Source: Flavobacteriaceae bacterium
GTDB lineage: Bacteria > Bacteroidota > Bacteroidia > Flavobacteriales > Flavobacteriaceae
NCBI GenBank assembly: GCA_027490305.1
Contig: JAIXYI010000020.1
Span: 1-53,596 of the forward strand
DNA: 53,596 nt
Reading direction: 5' to 3'
Shown: one piece after another, positions 45,001 to 53,193 of the stretch
Layout of the letters: every line of letters begins with the position of its first letter
Position numbering within the stretch: the stretch's first letter is position 1
The notes under the pieces: model-generated
The model's input: only the letters and a program-made list of their open reading frames with translations
Database searches by the model: none
What the model was told of the DNA's origin: nothing
Position numbers and translations under genes: made by a program

Positions 45001-46044
45001 ATGATCGATACCCATTCCTTTAGCCACGACTGGATTTCCGGGTTACGAAACCAACTAGGTAAACGTAGCGATCCCAAATTGATTGAGAAAGTGGTGCACG
45101 CGTTATATTTTCTCGAACAACTTAAGGCGAATGGCCTTACTTTCCTATTTAAAGGAGGTACGGCACTGTTACTGGCTACTGACGCGCCTACGCGTTTCTC
45201 TATAGACATCGACATCATCACGCAACACGATGAAGCGGATATTGCCAACGTGCTCGGGAAAATCATAGCGCAAGGGCGATTTTTGAAATGGGAAGATGAC
45301 AATGCCCGGACGCATAGCGCCGACGCCCCTCTGGGTCATTTCAAGGTTTTTTATCAAAGTGTGATAGACGGACAAGAGGAACCCGTGTTATTGGACGTTC
45401 TTTATGCCAAAAATCCGTATCCGCAATGGCAAACGCTCGCTATCAAACACAACTGGATAGCCAACAGCGGCGAACCGGAAACGATCGAAATGCCGACTTT
45501 CGATGCCATTTTAGGCGATAAACTTACGGCATTTGCACCCAAGACAACAGGCATACTGTATGCAAAAAACCGGCATGCGGAGATCATCAAACAACTGTTC
45601 GACATTGCGTTCCTGTTCGATCGTATCAGCAACCTGGAAATGGTAAAGGCCAGTTACAATAGGATCGTCGCGGAAGAAAGACGCTTCCGTAAACTCGATC
45701 TTTCACCCGATGATGTATTAAACGACACCCTCGAAGCCTGTTTCACGCTTTCGGAACGCGACAGCAAAAATATCGAATTCAATTACTTGCAAACCGGCAT
45801 ACGGAACTTCACCAATTTTTCACTACAACCTTTCCATATCGAGGAAGCCATCAAGGCCGCAGCAAAAGTGGCCTATTTAGTGTCTCTTTTGAAATCCGAT
45901 GGCGAGCACATCGAGCGTTACGGAAAGCCAACAGATGTCAAGGATTGGCGCATCGAAAACCAGGAGTATACTAAACTGAACAAGTTAAAGAAAACGAATC
46001 CTGAGGCTTTTTACTACTGGTATAGGGCCTTACACATGGGGTAG
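45001..46044 (+). CDS. AbiEii/AbiGii family nucleotidyltransferase toxin
   Basis: 347 residues. The nucleotidyltransferase motif is present as KGGTALLL (Gly52-Gly53-Thr54) and RFSIDIDI (Ser67-x-Asp69-x-Asp71), the metal-binding pair. Toxins of this kind modify tRNA or otherwise inhibit translation to abort phage infection. Paired with the upstream antitoxin. It ends shortly before a transposase remnant. Confidence 0.85.
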   Translation: MIDTHSFSHDWISGLRNQLGKRSDPKLIEKVVHALYFLEQLKANGLTFLFKGGTALLLATDAPTRFSIDIDIITQHDEADIANVLGKIIAQGRFLKWEDDNARTHSADAPLGHFKVFYQSVIDGQEEPVLLDVLYAKNPYPQWQTLAIKHNWIANSGEPETIEMPTFDAILGDKLTAFAPKTTGILYAKNRHAEIIKQLFDIAFLFDRISNLEMVKASYNRIVAEERRFRKLDLSPDDVLNDTLEACFTLSERDSKNIEFNYLQTGIRNFTNFSLQPFHIEEAIKAAAKVAYLVSLLKSDGEHIERYGKPTDVKDWRIENQEYTKLNKLKKTNPEAFYYWYRALHMG

Positions 46045-46142
46045 AACCGTGGTGCTACACGAGCCGTTTGCAGAATGCTTGGCAATGAGTTCAAAACAAC
46101 TTTCCTAATCAAGATTTTTAGGCCTGCGGCTGTCCGTCGCGG

Positions 46143-46439
46143 ATGCTGGAAATCTTCAGCCGGGCCGCGGAACGGAATTCCCGGAATAAGCACTTCCAAT
46201 TTTGGCGGGCGGGCAATCATGCGGTCGAAATCTACTCGGTGCCCTTTTTTTGGACGAAACTGCACTATATTCATCTAAATCCGGTGCGGGCAGGTATTGT
46301 AAGGCACTCTTGGGAGTATCTGTATTCAAGCGCGCCCGACTATCACGGGCAGGAGGGCCTGCTGCCTGTAATAATCGAAACAGACTTCCGGAACGCGACC
46401 GATTTCTCTGTGATACGGCAGTTTTGGAATGATCGATGA
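46143..46439 (+). pseudogene. Remnant of a REP-associated tyrosine transposase (Y1/IS200-like)
   Basis: The 98 codons read as the C-terminal part of a RAYT: NSRNKHFQFWRAGNH, KLHYIHLNPVRAGIV and YLYSSAPDYHGQEGLL are family hallmarks. Full-length members are about 180 residues; the N-terminal part with the HUH motif is gone. The frame has no recognisable start and upstream DNA shows no other piece. A REP-like palindrome lies 35 bases downstream. Confidence 0.75.
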
Positions 46440-46445
46440 AAGACT

Positions 46446-46498
46446 TGTGGTGGTCGCGCAAGCGTGTGGTGGTCGCGCAAAGTCAGAGACGTTTGCGC
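46446..46498. repeat. REP-like tandem and palindromic sequences after the transposase remnant
   Basis: TGTGGTGGTCGCGCAA occurs twice (46446-46461 and 46465-46480), and the second copy runs into a palindrome, GCGCAAA-GTC-AGA-GAC-G-TTTGCGC (46475-46498). A similar palindrome on the other strand lies at 52684-52707. REP sequences near a RAYT gene are the usual arrangement. Confidence 0.65.
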
Positions 46499-46598
46499 AG
46501 CTTACGGTTCTATAGGGCCTTTGGTGAAAAAAGGGAGACTTTGCGGAGCGGGGTTTAATAGCAAATGTTGCAGAGGTTGAACTAATAGCGTTGAGAGA

Positions 46599-46973
46599 TT
46601 AAAAAAATATTTCTTTGACTTTGTCTTCTAAGTTACCCCTATAAACACACACTATGTTTTTTTGATTTGCAACGAGTTTATTCAAGTCAATATTGTTGTC
46701 TTGAGAGTAGAACAAAATGGGTATTTCATCTAAATGATCTTCATATCGGATATCGTTTATGTATTTGTCACCATTAAAAGGCTCCATATTGTAATCCATT
46801 ATTATTCCATCGAAGTCAAACTGCATTAACTTCTGGACAATGTCCTCACCGTTCACCGCGGGAACAATTTTCAAATCTATTTCATATTTTCCGCAGATCA
46901 GTTGTAAATTCGTTTGGGCTGATTTGGCCCAATTTTCCATGTCATCCACCCAAAATAGTTTTATTACTTTCAT
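46599..46973 (-). CDS. Stand-alone response-regulator receiver domain
   Basis: 124 residues, a single receiver domain with no output domain. The acidic pair D10-D11 (LFWVDD) and the phospho-acceptor D60 (IIMDYN) are in place, followed by the Ser of LFYSQD. The usual conserved lysine near the end reads as arginine (VYRGN), so signalling might be altered. It is 12 bases after the large GHKL/kinase gene, so it is the obvious partner. Confidence 0.85.
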   Translation of the reverse strand: MKVIKLFWVDDMENWAKSAQTNLQLICGKYEIDLKIVPAVNGEDIVQKLMQFDFDGIIMDYNMEPFNGDKYINDIRYEDHLDEIPILFYSQDNNIDLNKLVANQKNIVCVYRGNLEDKVKEIFF

Positions 46974-46985
46974 GTTTTGATGTTT

Positions 46986-49226
46986 TTATAGTTGTATGGA
47001 GAACGTAATACCTCGCTCAGGGTTATTTACCACTGAAATCTCCCCGCCCATGGAATCTATAATTTCTTTTACGTGATACAGTCCGATGCCGGAGCCATCT
47101 GTTGTTGTAAATCCAAGATTGAAAATTTTTGATAAATTTTCAGCGGGAATTCCAAACCCATTGTCGACAAAGCTCATAACTAATTTATTGTTTCGGACAG
47201 AGAACATCAGAGTAAGCGTCGAAGCATTGGCTTTCCGAGCATTATTGATTAGATTGTCGACGACAATGTTTAGCTCGATCGGCTTGATTTTCCTAACGAA
47301 TTTTCTACCCTCAAGCAGGTTGTCAACCTCGATCTGGATACCCCTATCAATAATTGTTGGAATGATATTCTTCACATATTCTGTAACGTACAGCGGTATG
47401 TCAACACTGGCAAATTCCGTGTCGAGTTTAAAGTTAGCCTTGGTAGCGAACGTTACAACGTTTAGAATTTTTTTTGTTTCGAAACTCAGGGCTTTTATGA
47501 TGTCAAGTAAGTCTACTGTTGTTAAATTGACATTGTTTTGAATTCGAAGGGAAATACCCTTTAGGTTATTGTCGATAGTTCCAGCGTAAATCCCAATATG
47601 GTGTAAAAGGCTTATTACCTCTTTATATTGACCCGTATTAATGGATTTTAAGAATAGGTTTTCAGAAATTTGCTCCTTTAGTCGTTTGGTTGCTTCTTCC
47701 GCGCGCCTTCGTTGCTCATCGGCCTGCCTTTCCGCTTCTTCCTTCGCAGATTTTATGGCATCATACTGTTTTGATACGTTTTTTGCATGAGATATAAGAT
47801 TGTCGTTTCCAGAAAGAAAGGCTATACGATTTAGATTCTCTACTATTGCGTCAGCACTCGATGACTGGCTAGCCTCGAGAATTTCAAAGAAATTATCGGC
47901 AATTGAAAAATCCACTAAATCGTCACTTTCGGTCAACCGCGACAAAAGGTCCGACACACGGCTTTTCAGATCAAAGTTCGCACTGTTTTCTATACTAAGA
48001 CCCCACTTTTGAACGTCCACAACGTATTTCTCTAGACGTTTTAAGACTACCCAGAAATAGTCAACGAATTCGTTGTATGTTTCTGATTTTATAAAGCCAT
48101 CCCCCCTACTAGTTGTTTCCTTAAGATCTATTACACTAGAGTTGATACTTATACTGCCCAAAATTTCCCGGGTACCCAAAAATCTGCTATAACCTTGACC
48201 TTTACGCTGGTCGATTTTTAAAGTGTCGTCAAAAGGCTCGCCGTAAGGATAAATCCGAAAGCCATTTTTGTATACGAATATGTGCCCATATTGCACGGAC
48301 GGTAGCCCCATCCTCGCCGCAAAGGTCAGTTTTGCTGAGTGATTCAGGTAAAAGATTGAATAGTCAATCCCCGAAAGCAGTCGGAACCGGCTGTTTTTTT
48401 CTCGAATTTTATATATTCTAGTGCCTCCGTCTATTAGTTCAGTATCAATGAAAAGGCCGTCTTGGGATATCGACACGTTTATCCTTGTGGTCTTCAATTC
48501 CAGCGTTTCAAATATGAAATTCTTTATTCGACCGTTTACGGTCGCATAATATTCTTGTCCAACATCGTTAACTAATTCATCTTTTACATGTAAGTATATT
48601 TCGAACTTAGACTCGACGATTGGATTGATTAGTTTGGCCAAAGAATCCTTTAGTCTAAGAAATTTCTGTCTATCCCAAGACTCACGTAGACCAGTTATCT
48701 CCAACGCTGTGCCCGACGATTCGAGATAAATACTTTTTTCATAGGAAGTCTCGTGAAGAACATTTACATTGATGAAACTCTCCTGAATGTCTTGTTCAAA
48801 TTTCTCCCAATCTGTAACAAGCGTTTCAGTCACGGCGTTTGGCTCATCTTTTCTGGTCTCTAAATAAAGATATTTACCAAGTTTATCACAGGAAAAACGT
48901 CCAATCCCTTTGGCGCCAGCAAAAATCCTATTGCTATAAATTTTGTCTCTATAGTCAGAATCCTCCGTGCCTTCACGTTTTGCCGAATAAGCAACAAATA
49001 GCCACTTGTTGATCAAGTCGCCGTAATTCATTCCCTTTCCGTTGTCTTTGATAACAATCTTAGGAGTCGCACCGTAGATATCCTCAAAAAATATGTCTAC
49101 TCTAGTTGCATGTGCGTCGAAGGAATTTTTTACGAGCTCAAAAACAGCGATGTAATCGTCGGTAATTAAGTCTTTTCCGATTATATCTTTTAGTGCTGAA
49201 CTGACCCTAAATTGAAGATTAGTCAT
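46986..49226 (-). CDS. GHKL ATPase-histidine kinase fusion protein
   Basis: 746 residues. The N-terminal Bergerat-fold ATPase has E30 and N34 (ELVKNSFDA), D61 in DNGKGM and the lid glycines G104-G109 (GAKGIG), like Hsp90/MORC/MutL-type proteins. A coiled coil follows at about 488-520 (EEAERQADEQRRRAEEATK), then a helical stretch with His542-His543 that could be a phospho-acceptor, then a second ATPase near 640-746 (NLINNARKA, DNGFGIP, GSGIGLYHV), typical of histidine kinases. Its start overlaps the methyltransferase stop by one base (TAATG). Function not established; context says a regulator or effector of the neighbouring methylation/nuclease genes. Confidence 0.8.
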   Translation of the reverse strand: MTNLQFRVSSALKDIIGKDLITDDYIAVFELVKNSFDAHATRVDIFFEDIYGATPKIVIKDNGKGMNYGDLINKWLFVAYSAKREGTEDSDYRDKIYSNRIFAGAKGIGRFSCDKLGKYLYLETRKDEPNAVTETLVTDWEKFEQDIQESFINVNVLHETSYEKSIYLESSGTALEITGLRESWDRQKFLRLKDSLAKLINPIVESKFEIYLHVKDELVNDVGQEYYATVNGRIKNFIFETLELKTTRINVSISQDGLFIDTELIDGGTRIYKIREKNSRFRLLSGIDYSIFYLNHSAKLTFAARMGLPSVQYGHIFVYKNGFRIYPYGEPFDDTLKIDQRKGQGYSRFLGTREILGSISINSSVIDLKETTSRGDGFIKSETYNEFVDYFWVVLKRLEKYVVDVQKWGLSIENSANFDLKSRVSDLLSRLTESDDLVDFSIADNFFEILEASQSSSADAIVENLNRIAFLSGNDNLISHAKNVSKQYDAIKSAKEEAERQADEQRRRAEEATKRLKEQISENLFLKSINTGQYKEVISLLHHIGIYAGTIDNNLKGISLRIQNNVNLTTVDLLDIIKALSFETKKILNVVTFATKANFKLDTEFASVDIPLYVTEYVKNIIPTIIDRGIQIEVDNLLEGRKFVRKIKPIELNIVVDNLINNARKANASTLTLMFSVRNNKLVMSFVDNGFGIPAENLSKIFNLGFTTTDGSGIGLYHVKEIIDSMGGEISVVNNPERGITFSIQL

Positions 49227-50452
49227 TACAATAAAGCTTTGAGTATAAGCGCACTCTGCTCCCCAAACAAAGGCGGTATTGCATTCCCGATTTGCGTATA
49301 TCTTGGCACTTCTTTTGTGCGTCTTTTGCCTCCTGTTGTGTACTTTCCTTTTATCTCATACCAGTCGTCAAAGGATTGGATACGCGCGTACTCCCTAACG
49401 GTGAAGATCCTGGGTTCCGAATAGTGAAGGTAGTCATCCGGCAGTGTCGTTATCGTCGCCGTGGGCGTGCCTGCGGCCAACGGTATAAGCGTTCGCTTCT
49501 TGAGGCCATATTTGTCTTTTATCTCCTGAGATAGGGTTTTATTCTTCTCTGCATGATCCAAAATAAAACGAAACTTCTGTAAGGTCTCGGGCGAATGGTT
49601 CGCAAAGCGATGGCTGTCAGGGATACTTGTTTTCACGTGCTTACGGAGCAACGCTTGGTAGCCAGTCGAGATTCCTCCGTACGGGGCAGAACAGAATCTT
49701 TTGGAATCAGGGGAGGCAACGCTGGATTCATTTTGCAATAAATCGGAAATGGCGTCTTCCAGGCTTGTTGCCATTTGTAATCCCTTAGAAACTAAAAAGG
49801 ACTCCCGGTTTTCGTATATTGCCTTAAAAAAAGAATTGGCCTGTGAGGTGTTGCCCTTCTCTTTTTTTATACCAACTAATATAAAACGAGTCCGTTTTTG
49901 TGGTATCCCAAACTGGGAAAAGTCAATTAACTCGCCATGGACATCATAACCAGGGAAATCAACTTCTTTCTTTCTCAAAGCCCTAAGCACATACTCAGAA
50001 TAGGCTTTCCCTGCTGTTTTATTCTTGTCAAACTTCTGCGTAAAACCCTTTACATTTTCGAAGAAAATGATCCGTGGTTGGACCAGTTTGATAAATTTAA
50101 TGTAAGACTTAATTAGCTTGTTCCTGAAATCACCCTCACGTCGCTGGCCGGCGGTAGAGAAACCTTGGCAAGGCGGCCCTCCGGTAACCAGGTCTACTTT
50201 GCCGCGCAGTGACTTAAGGTGCTCAACATTGTTTTTCAAGATTTCGTTAATATCATGGTTCTTAACAGGCAACCATTCCGGCCAGTCGAAGTGACTATGG
50301 TTCCTTATTAAGTTATGATGAAGTGTCGAGAAAGCGTCGCTGTTTTTTTCTACTGCAAACAAGCCCCGCCATCTCCCCGAGTTGTATAAGCCCAAAGACA
50401 ATCCCCCGCACCCCGCAAACAAGTCAATGTAGAGCGATTTCTCGTTGTCCAT
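49226..50452 (-). CDS. DNA cytosine-5 methyltransferase
   Basis: 408 residues. All core motifs are present: I (DLFAGCGG, residues 10-17), IV with the catalytic Cys95 in GGPPCQGFS, VI (FENV, E132), VIII (QKRTRFILVG) and X (YTQIGNAIPP). The specificity cannot be read. It shares a promoter region with a divergent vsr gene, a familiar pairing: C5 methylation creates T:G mismatches after deamination that Vsr nicks. No classical restriction endonuclease is encoded in the operon. Confidence 0.95.
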   Translation of the reverse strand: MDNEKSLYIDLFAGCGGLSLGLYNSGRWRGLFAVEKNSDAFSTLHHNLIRNHSHFDWPEWLPVKNHDINEILKNNVEHLKSLRGKVDLVTGGPPCQGFSTAGQRREGDFRNKLIKSYIKFIKLVQPRIIFFENVKGFTQKFDKNKTAGKAYSEYVLRALRKKEVDFPGYDVHGELIDFSQFGIPQKRTRFILVGIKKEKGNTSQANSFFKAIYENRESFLVSKGLQMATSLEDAISDLLQNESSVASPDSKRFCSAPYGGISTGYQALLRKHVKTSIPDSHRFANHSPETLQKFRFILDHAEKNKTLSQEIKDKYGLKKRTLIPLAAGTPTATITTLPDDYLHYSEPRIFTVREYARIQSFDDWYEIKGKYTTGGKRRTKEVPRYTQIGNAIPPLFGEQSALILKALL

Positions 50453-50468
50453 GAAGTAAAGCTTTTAG

Positions 50469-50476
50469 CAAAAATA
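50469..50476 (-). promoter_or_regulatory. Promoter for the methyltransferase-kinase-receiver operon
   Basis: TATTTTTG on the minus strand with TTG exactly 19 bases upstream, 16 bases before the ATG at 50452. The divergent vsr start is 110 bases away, so both may share regulation. Confidence 0.65.
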
Positions 50477-50585
50477 ACAAAATGGCCTTAATAGGCAACT
50501 GAAATCGAAAAAAAACCTGCAATATACGAGATTCGGAAATACAAAATCAGACATTATCACAACGGAATAAATAGTATATTTATGA

Positions 50586-51029
50586 ATGCAAGATGAGATT
50601 CCTGAATCTAGACGCCGTATTATGCGGGCTATCAAGGGTAAGGACACAAAGAGCGAAGTCCTTCTTGCTAAGCGCTTGTGGCATAAGGGCTATCGCTATC
50701 GCAAGCACGACAAAGAGGTGTTCGGCACACCAGACCTAACGTTCAGGAAATATCGTGTTGTCATTTTTGTTGATGGCGAGTTTTTTCATGGCAAGGATTG
50801 GGACCAATTAAAGGAGCGACTGCGGACAAGGAAAGAGTTTTGGACTGCCAAAATTGAACGCAATATGGAGCGGGACAGAAAAGTCAACGAATATCTTGTG
50901 TCGAAAGGATGGAAAGTTATGCGCTTTTGGAGCGATGATATACGTTCCAATGTTACTAAGGTCGTTGCAGAAATCGAGAACGAATTGTTATACCTAAAGC
51001 GAATTATTGATTATAAACAGGAATTGTAG
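50586..51029 (+). CDS. vsr: Very short patch repair (Vsr-like) endonuclease without zinc site
   Basis: 147 residues. The fold is evident from RRIMRAIKGKDTKSEVLLAK, the catalytic D50 in GTPDLTF and FVDGEFFHG with H68. The protein has no cysteines at all, whereas the E. coli enzyme holds a structural zinc with three cysteines, so the zinc site is missing. It may nick T:G mismatches left by the methyltransferase, or serve as the nuclease of the island. Divergent from the methyltransferase gene. Confidence 0.85.
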   Translation: MQDEIPESRRRIMRAIKGKDTKSEVLLAKRLWHKGYRYRKHDKEVFGTPDLTFRKYRVVIFVDGEFFHGKDWDQLKERLRTRKEFWTAKIERNMERDRKVNEYLVSKGWKVMRFWSDDIRSNVTKVVAEIENELLYLKRIIDYKQEL

Positions 51030-51083
51030 AAGAAGATGGGAAATTAGCCCCGCCCCGCGACATTGTTCACTTCGCCATAGCTA

Positions 51084-51091
51084 TACCTTTG
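51084..51091 (+). promoter_or_regulatory. Promoter for the HNH-like gene
   Basis: TACCTTTG with TTG exactly 18 bases upstream (51063-51065), 37 bases before the ATG at 51129. It implies that the HNH-like gene is expressed on its own, not from the vsr promoter. Confidence 0.65.
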
Positions 51092-51128
51092 TGCAAAATA
51101 AGTAATTTGGAATCATCAACCTTAATAC

Positions 51129-51860
51129 ATGCAACAGATACATCCCTATTCTGATAGTCGATTAGTTCAAGGATGCGTATACTGCGGAGGTGTTGCCGAC
51201 ACAGATGATCATATACCGTCAAAATGCCTACTTGAAAGGCCTTATCCCGAAAATCTGTACGTCGTAGGATGTTGCGATTCTTGTAACCAAGGTTTTTCGA
51301 AAGATGAGCAGTACTTTGTTTGTCTGTTGGAAAGCGTCCTTGCCGGTTCAACCGACCCTGAGAAAATCAGACGGCCATCAGTTGCCAAGATGATGCAAAA
51401 ATCACCCGCTTTACGACAACGAATAGAAGATTCTAAAACCGAGATAGATGGTCAAATTGCATTTGTTCCAGAACATACCCGCATTAAAAATGTAATGCTA
51501 AAACTTGCTCGAGGACATGCCGCTTTTGAACTCAGCCAACCGTGTCGAGAAGAGCCGAATCATTTCTGGTACGCCCCCCTTTACTTACTATCTACTAATG
51601 ATCAGGAGGCATTCAAAGCTGTACATATTCAACAGATCTTAGGAGAAATAGGTTCCCGAAATATGCAACGGCTTCTTGTGACCCAAATGACTGGTCTTAA
51701 TGAGAATGGAGAGCCTCAAAATATGGGGATGTTGATAAACGATTGGATAGATGTTCAAGATGGCTTATACAGATACATCGCGATAGATGATATGGGCTCA
51801 ATAATCATTAGGATTGTCGTTGCGGAGTACTTCGCGTGCGAAGCCGTTTGGGAATTATAG
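51129..51860 (+). CDS. HNH-like zinc-binding protein
   Basis: 243 residues. The N terminus has the HNH layout C-x2-C (CVYCGG), DDHIPSKCLL and C-x2-CN (CCDSCNQGF), so an HNH nuclease fold with a zinc ribbon is likely. The rest is a helical or mixed domain of unknown role (about 150 residues). Standing at the end of the methylation/nuclease block and being AT-rich like it, it may be part of the same defence unit or a separate one. Confidence 0.6.
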   Translation: MQQIHPYSDSRLVQGCVYCGGVADTDDHIPSKCLLERPYPENLYVVGCCDSCNQGFSKDEQYFVCLLESVLAGSTDPEKIRRPSVAKMMQKSPALRQRIEDSKTEIDGQIAFVPEHTRIKNVMLKLARGHAAFELSQPCREEPNHFWYAPLYLLSTNDQEAFKAVHIQQILGEIGSRNMQRLLVTQMTGLNENGEPQNMGMLINDWIDVQDGLYRYIAIDDMGSIIIRIVVAEYFACEAVWEL

Positions 51861-51903
51861 CGAAGGATGTCTTGTCCTTGTCTTGTCCTGAAATAATGAC
51901 ACC

Positions 51904-51931
51904 TTGACACTCCCTGTATAAAGCGTATACT
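51904..51931 (+). promoter_or_regulatory. Sigma70-like promoter sequence before the lipoprotein gene
   Basis: TTGACA, 16 bases, TATACT, close to the E. coli consensus. A second TATAAT is at 51937-51942. Bacteroidota normally use TAnnTTTG, which is absent here, so this may be chance or a sign of foreign origin. Confidence 0.35.
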
Positions 51932-51971
51932 AGGCGTATAATGTGACAGATTGTTGTCCAACCCACAACCA

Positions 51972-52463
51972 ATGAAAACAATTCCCATTCTCCTCTTCCT
52001 CCTAATCCTAACCGCCTGCAAAAGTACGGATGCCGCCATAGGGTATGTTGAGGAGAGCCGTTATATTCTGGTTGACACCCTTGCGCTGAAGCAAAAAATG
52101 CTGTTAGATGCAGGGAATAAGGGCAAGATGACCCTTGATAAAGTCGAAATCCTAAAAGTGCTGTCGGTCGGCGAGCGCCAGGAAACACAGTACCTGCTAT
52201 TGGCCTCGAGTTTAGGCAAGCGGCTCAGGATCGCCCGAAGCCTTCACCTGATCGCGGATCGCTTTTACCTGGAAGAAGACCTGAAAGTCAAAAGCACCCA
52301 CGATGAGCTGTTTTTTGCCTCCTACTTTATCACCAACGATTGCGATGAAGAGTGCTTTCCCTACATCGCCATCCTGGATGGCAGGAAAACCTGGGTCGCG
52401 AAAAAAACCCTAGTGTGTAGTCGCGATAGCCAATGCAAGCCGGAAACGGTGTTAGTTGAATAA
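51972..52463 (+). CDS. Lipoprotein of unknown function
   Basis: 163 residues with a lipoprotein signal (lipobox LTAC) after MKTIPILLFLLI. The start at ATG 51972 was chosen because it opens the signal peptide; an upstream TTG reading adds seven residues. The mature part has cysteines in CDEECFPYI and LVCSRDSQC that could form disulfides. I do not recognise the family. Base composition has returned to that of the host genes. A terminator follows. Confidence 0.65.
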   Translation: MKTIPILLFLLILTACKSTDAAIGYVEESRYILVDTLALKQKMLLDAGNKGKMTLDKVEILKVLSVGERQETQYLLLASSLGKRLRIARSLHLIADRFYLEEDLKVKSTHDELFFASYFITNDCDEECFPYIAILDGRKTWVAKKTLVCSRDSQCKPETVLVE

Positions 52464-52466
52464 ATC

Positions 52467-52497
52467 CAAACGCCCGCTCCACAGCGGGCGTTTGTTA
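52467..52497 (+). terminator. Terminator after the lipoprotein gene
   Basis: Perfect 11-bp stem CAAACGCCCGC/GCGGGCGTTTG (52467-52477 with 52484-52494), loop TCCACA, then only a few T. Confidence 0.75.
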
Positions 52498-52499
52498 TG

Positions 52500-52712
52500 G
52501 TTGGGCGAAGTGTATAGATTCCCGCTGCGCGACATCTGTAACGAAACCGTAAAGCCAGTCAGACGAGGCGAACACGCCCATTTCGAGCGCAGCCGAGAAA
52601 TCTAAACTCCCGCCACTGCGCCGCGTCATTCCGAGCACCGCGAGGGACCTTCCCCGCTGCGTGACATCTGCTATGAACGAAGTGTGCAAACGTCTCAGAC
52701 GTTGCGCGTCCT
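52500..52712. repeat. Cluster of REP-like and ERIC-like intergenic repeats
   Basis: The gap holds two related pieces of the form CCCGCTGCG-GACATCTG (near 52521 and 52653), a sequence of the widespread ATTTCGAGCGCAGCCGAGAAAT type (52580-52602), a CATTCCGAGCACCGCGAGGGA segment (52627-52648), and the palindrome at 52684-52707 that resembles 46475-46498. No gene is supported in it. Confidence 0.6.
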
Positions 52713-52723
52713 AACGCCCTCCC

Positions 52724-53143
52724 TTACCCCCGCGCATCAAAATCCACCATCCATTCAATGCCGTATTTGTCGCGGAACATGCCAAAATACGAACCCCATG
52801 GGCTATCGCCTATAGGCATCTCTACCTGTCCGCCGGCTGAAAGTCCGTGGAACAGCCGGTCGGCCTCCTCTTTGCTCGCCGCGCCGATCGCGATCTTGCT
52901 GCGGTTTTCATTTTCGTTGGTGCGCCCCATGCTTTCCGGCACATCATTGGCCGCCAATACGGTGGGGCCGACCGGCAAGGTGATATACATGATCTTTTCG
53001 GCCTCATGCGCCGCGAACGGAAACTCCGGCATGTCTTTGAAGCGCACAACCATCCCAAAGTCGCCGCCGAAAACCGAGCGGTAAAAATGGAAAGCCTCTT
53101 CGGCATTGCCGTTAAAATTGATGTGGTGGTTAAGTGTAGCCAT
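52724..53143 (-). CDS. VOC family protein (PhnB/glyoxalase-like)
   Basis: 139 residues starting MATLNHHINFNGNAEEAFHFY. The typical single-domain VOC pattern is visible (FYRSVFGGDFGMVVRF, then GWxF-like SPWGSYFGMFRDKYGIEWMVDF). PhnB-like proteins have no settled function; some are metal-binding. I placed the start at ATG 53143, which matches family openings and the promoter position; a reading to 53239 is not supported. Confidence 0.85.
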   Translation of the reverse strand: MATLNHHINFNGNAEEAFHFYRSVFGGDFGMVVRFKDMPEFPFAAHEAEKIMYITLPVGPTVLAANDVPESMGRTNENENRSKIAIGAASKEEADRLFHGLSAGGQVEMPIGDSPWGSYFGMFRDKYGIEWMVDFDARG

Positions 53144-53185
53144 TGTATACGTGTTGGTTTGTGCCCGAAGGCGGTTTTGGTAGGG

Positions 53186-53193
53186 AAAAGGTA
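53186..53193 (-). promoter_or_regulatory. Promoter for the VOC gene
   Basis: TACCTTTT on the minus strand with TTG 18 bases upstream, 43 bases before the ATG. The remaining stretch to 53406 shows nothing recognisable. Confidence 0.55.

Noticed and set aside
46020..46522. Short direct repeat TATAGGGCCTT at 46020 and 46511 as a target duplication around the transposase remnant
   Set aside because: Only 11 bases, the first copy lies within the toxin gene, and RAYT-type enzymes do not normally make such duplications.
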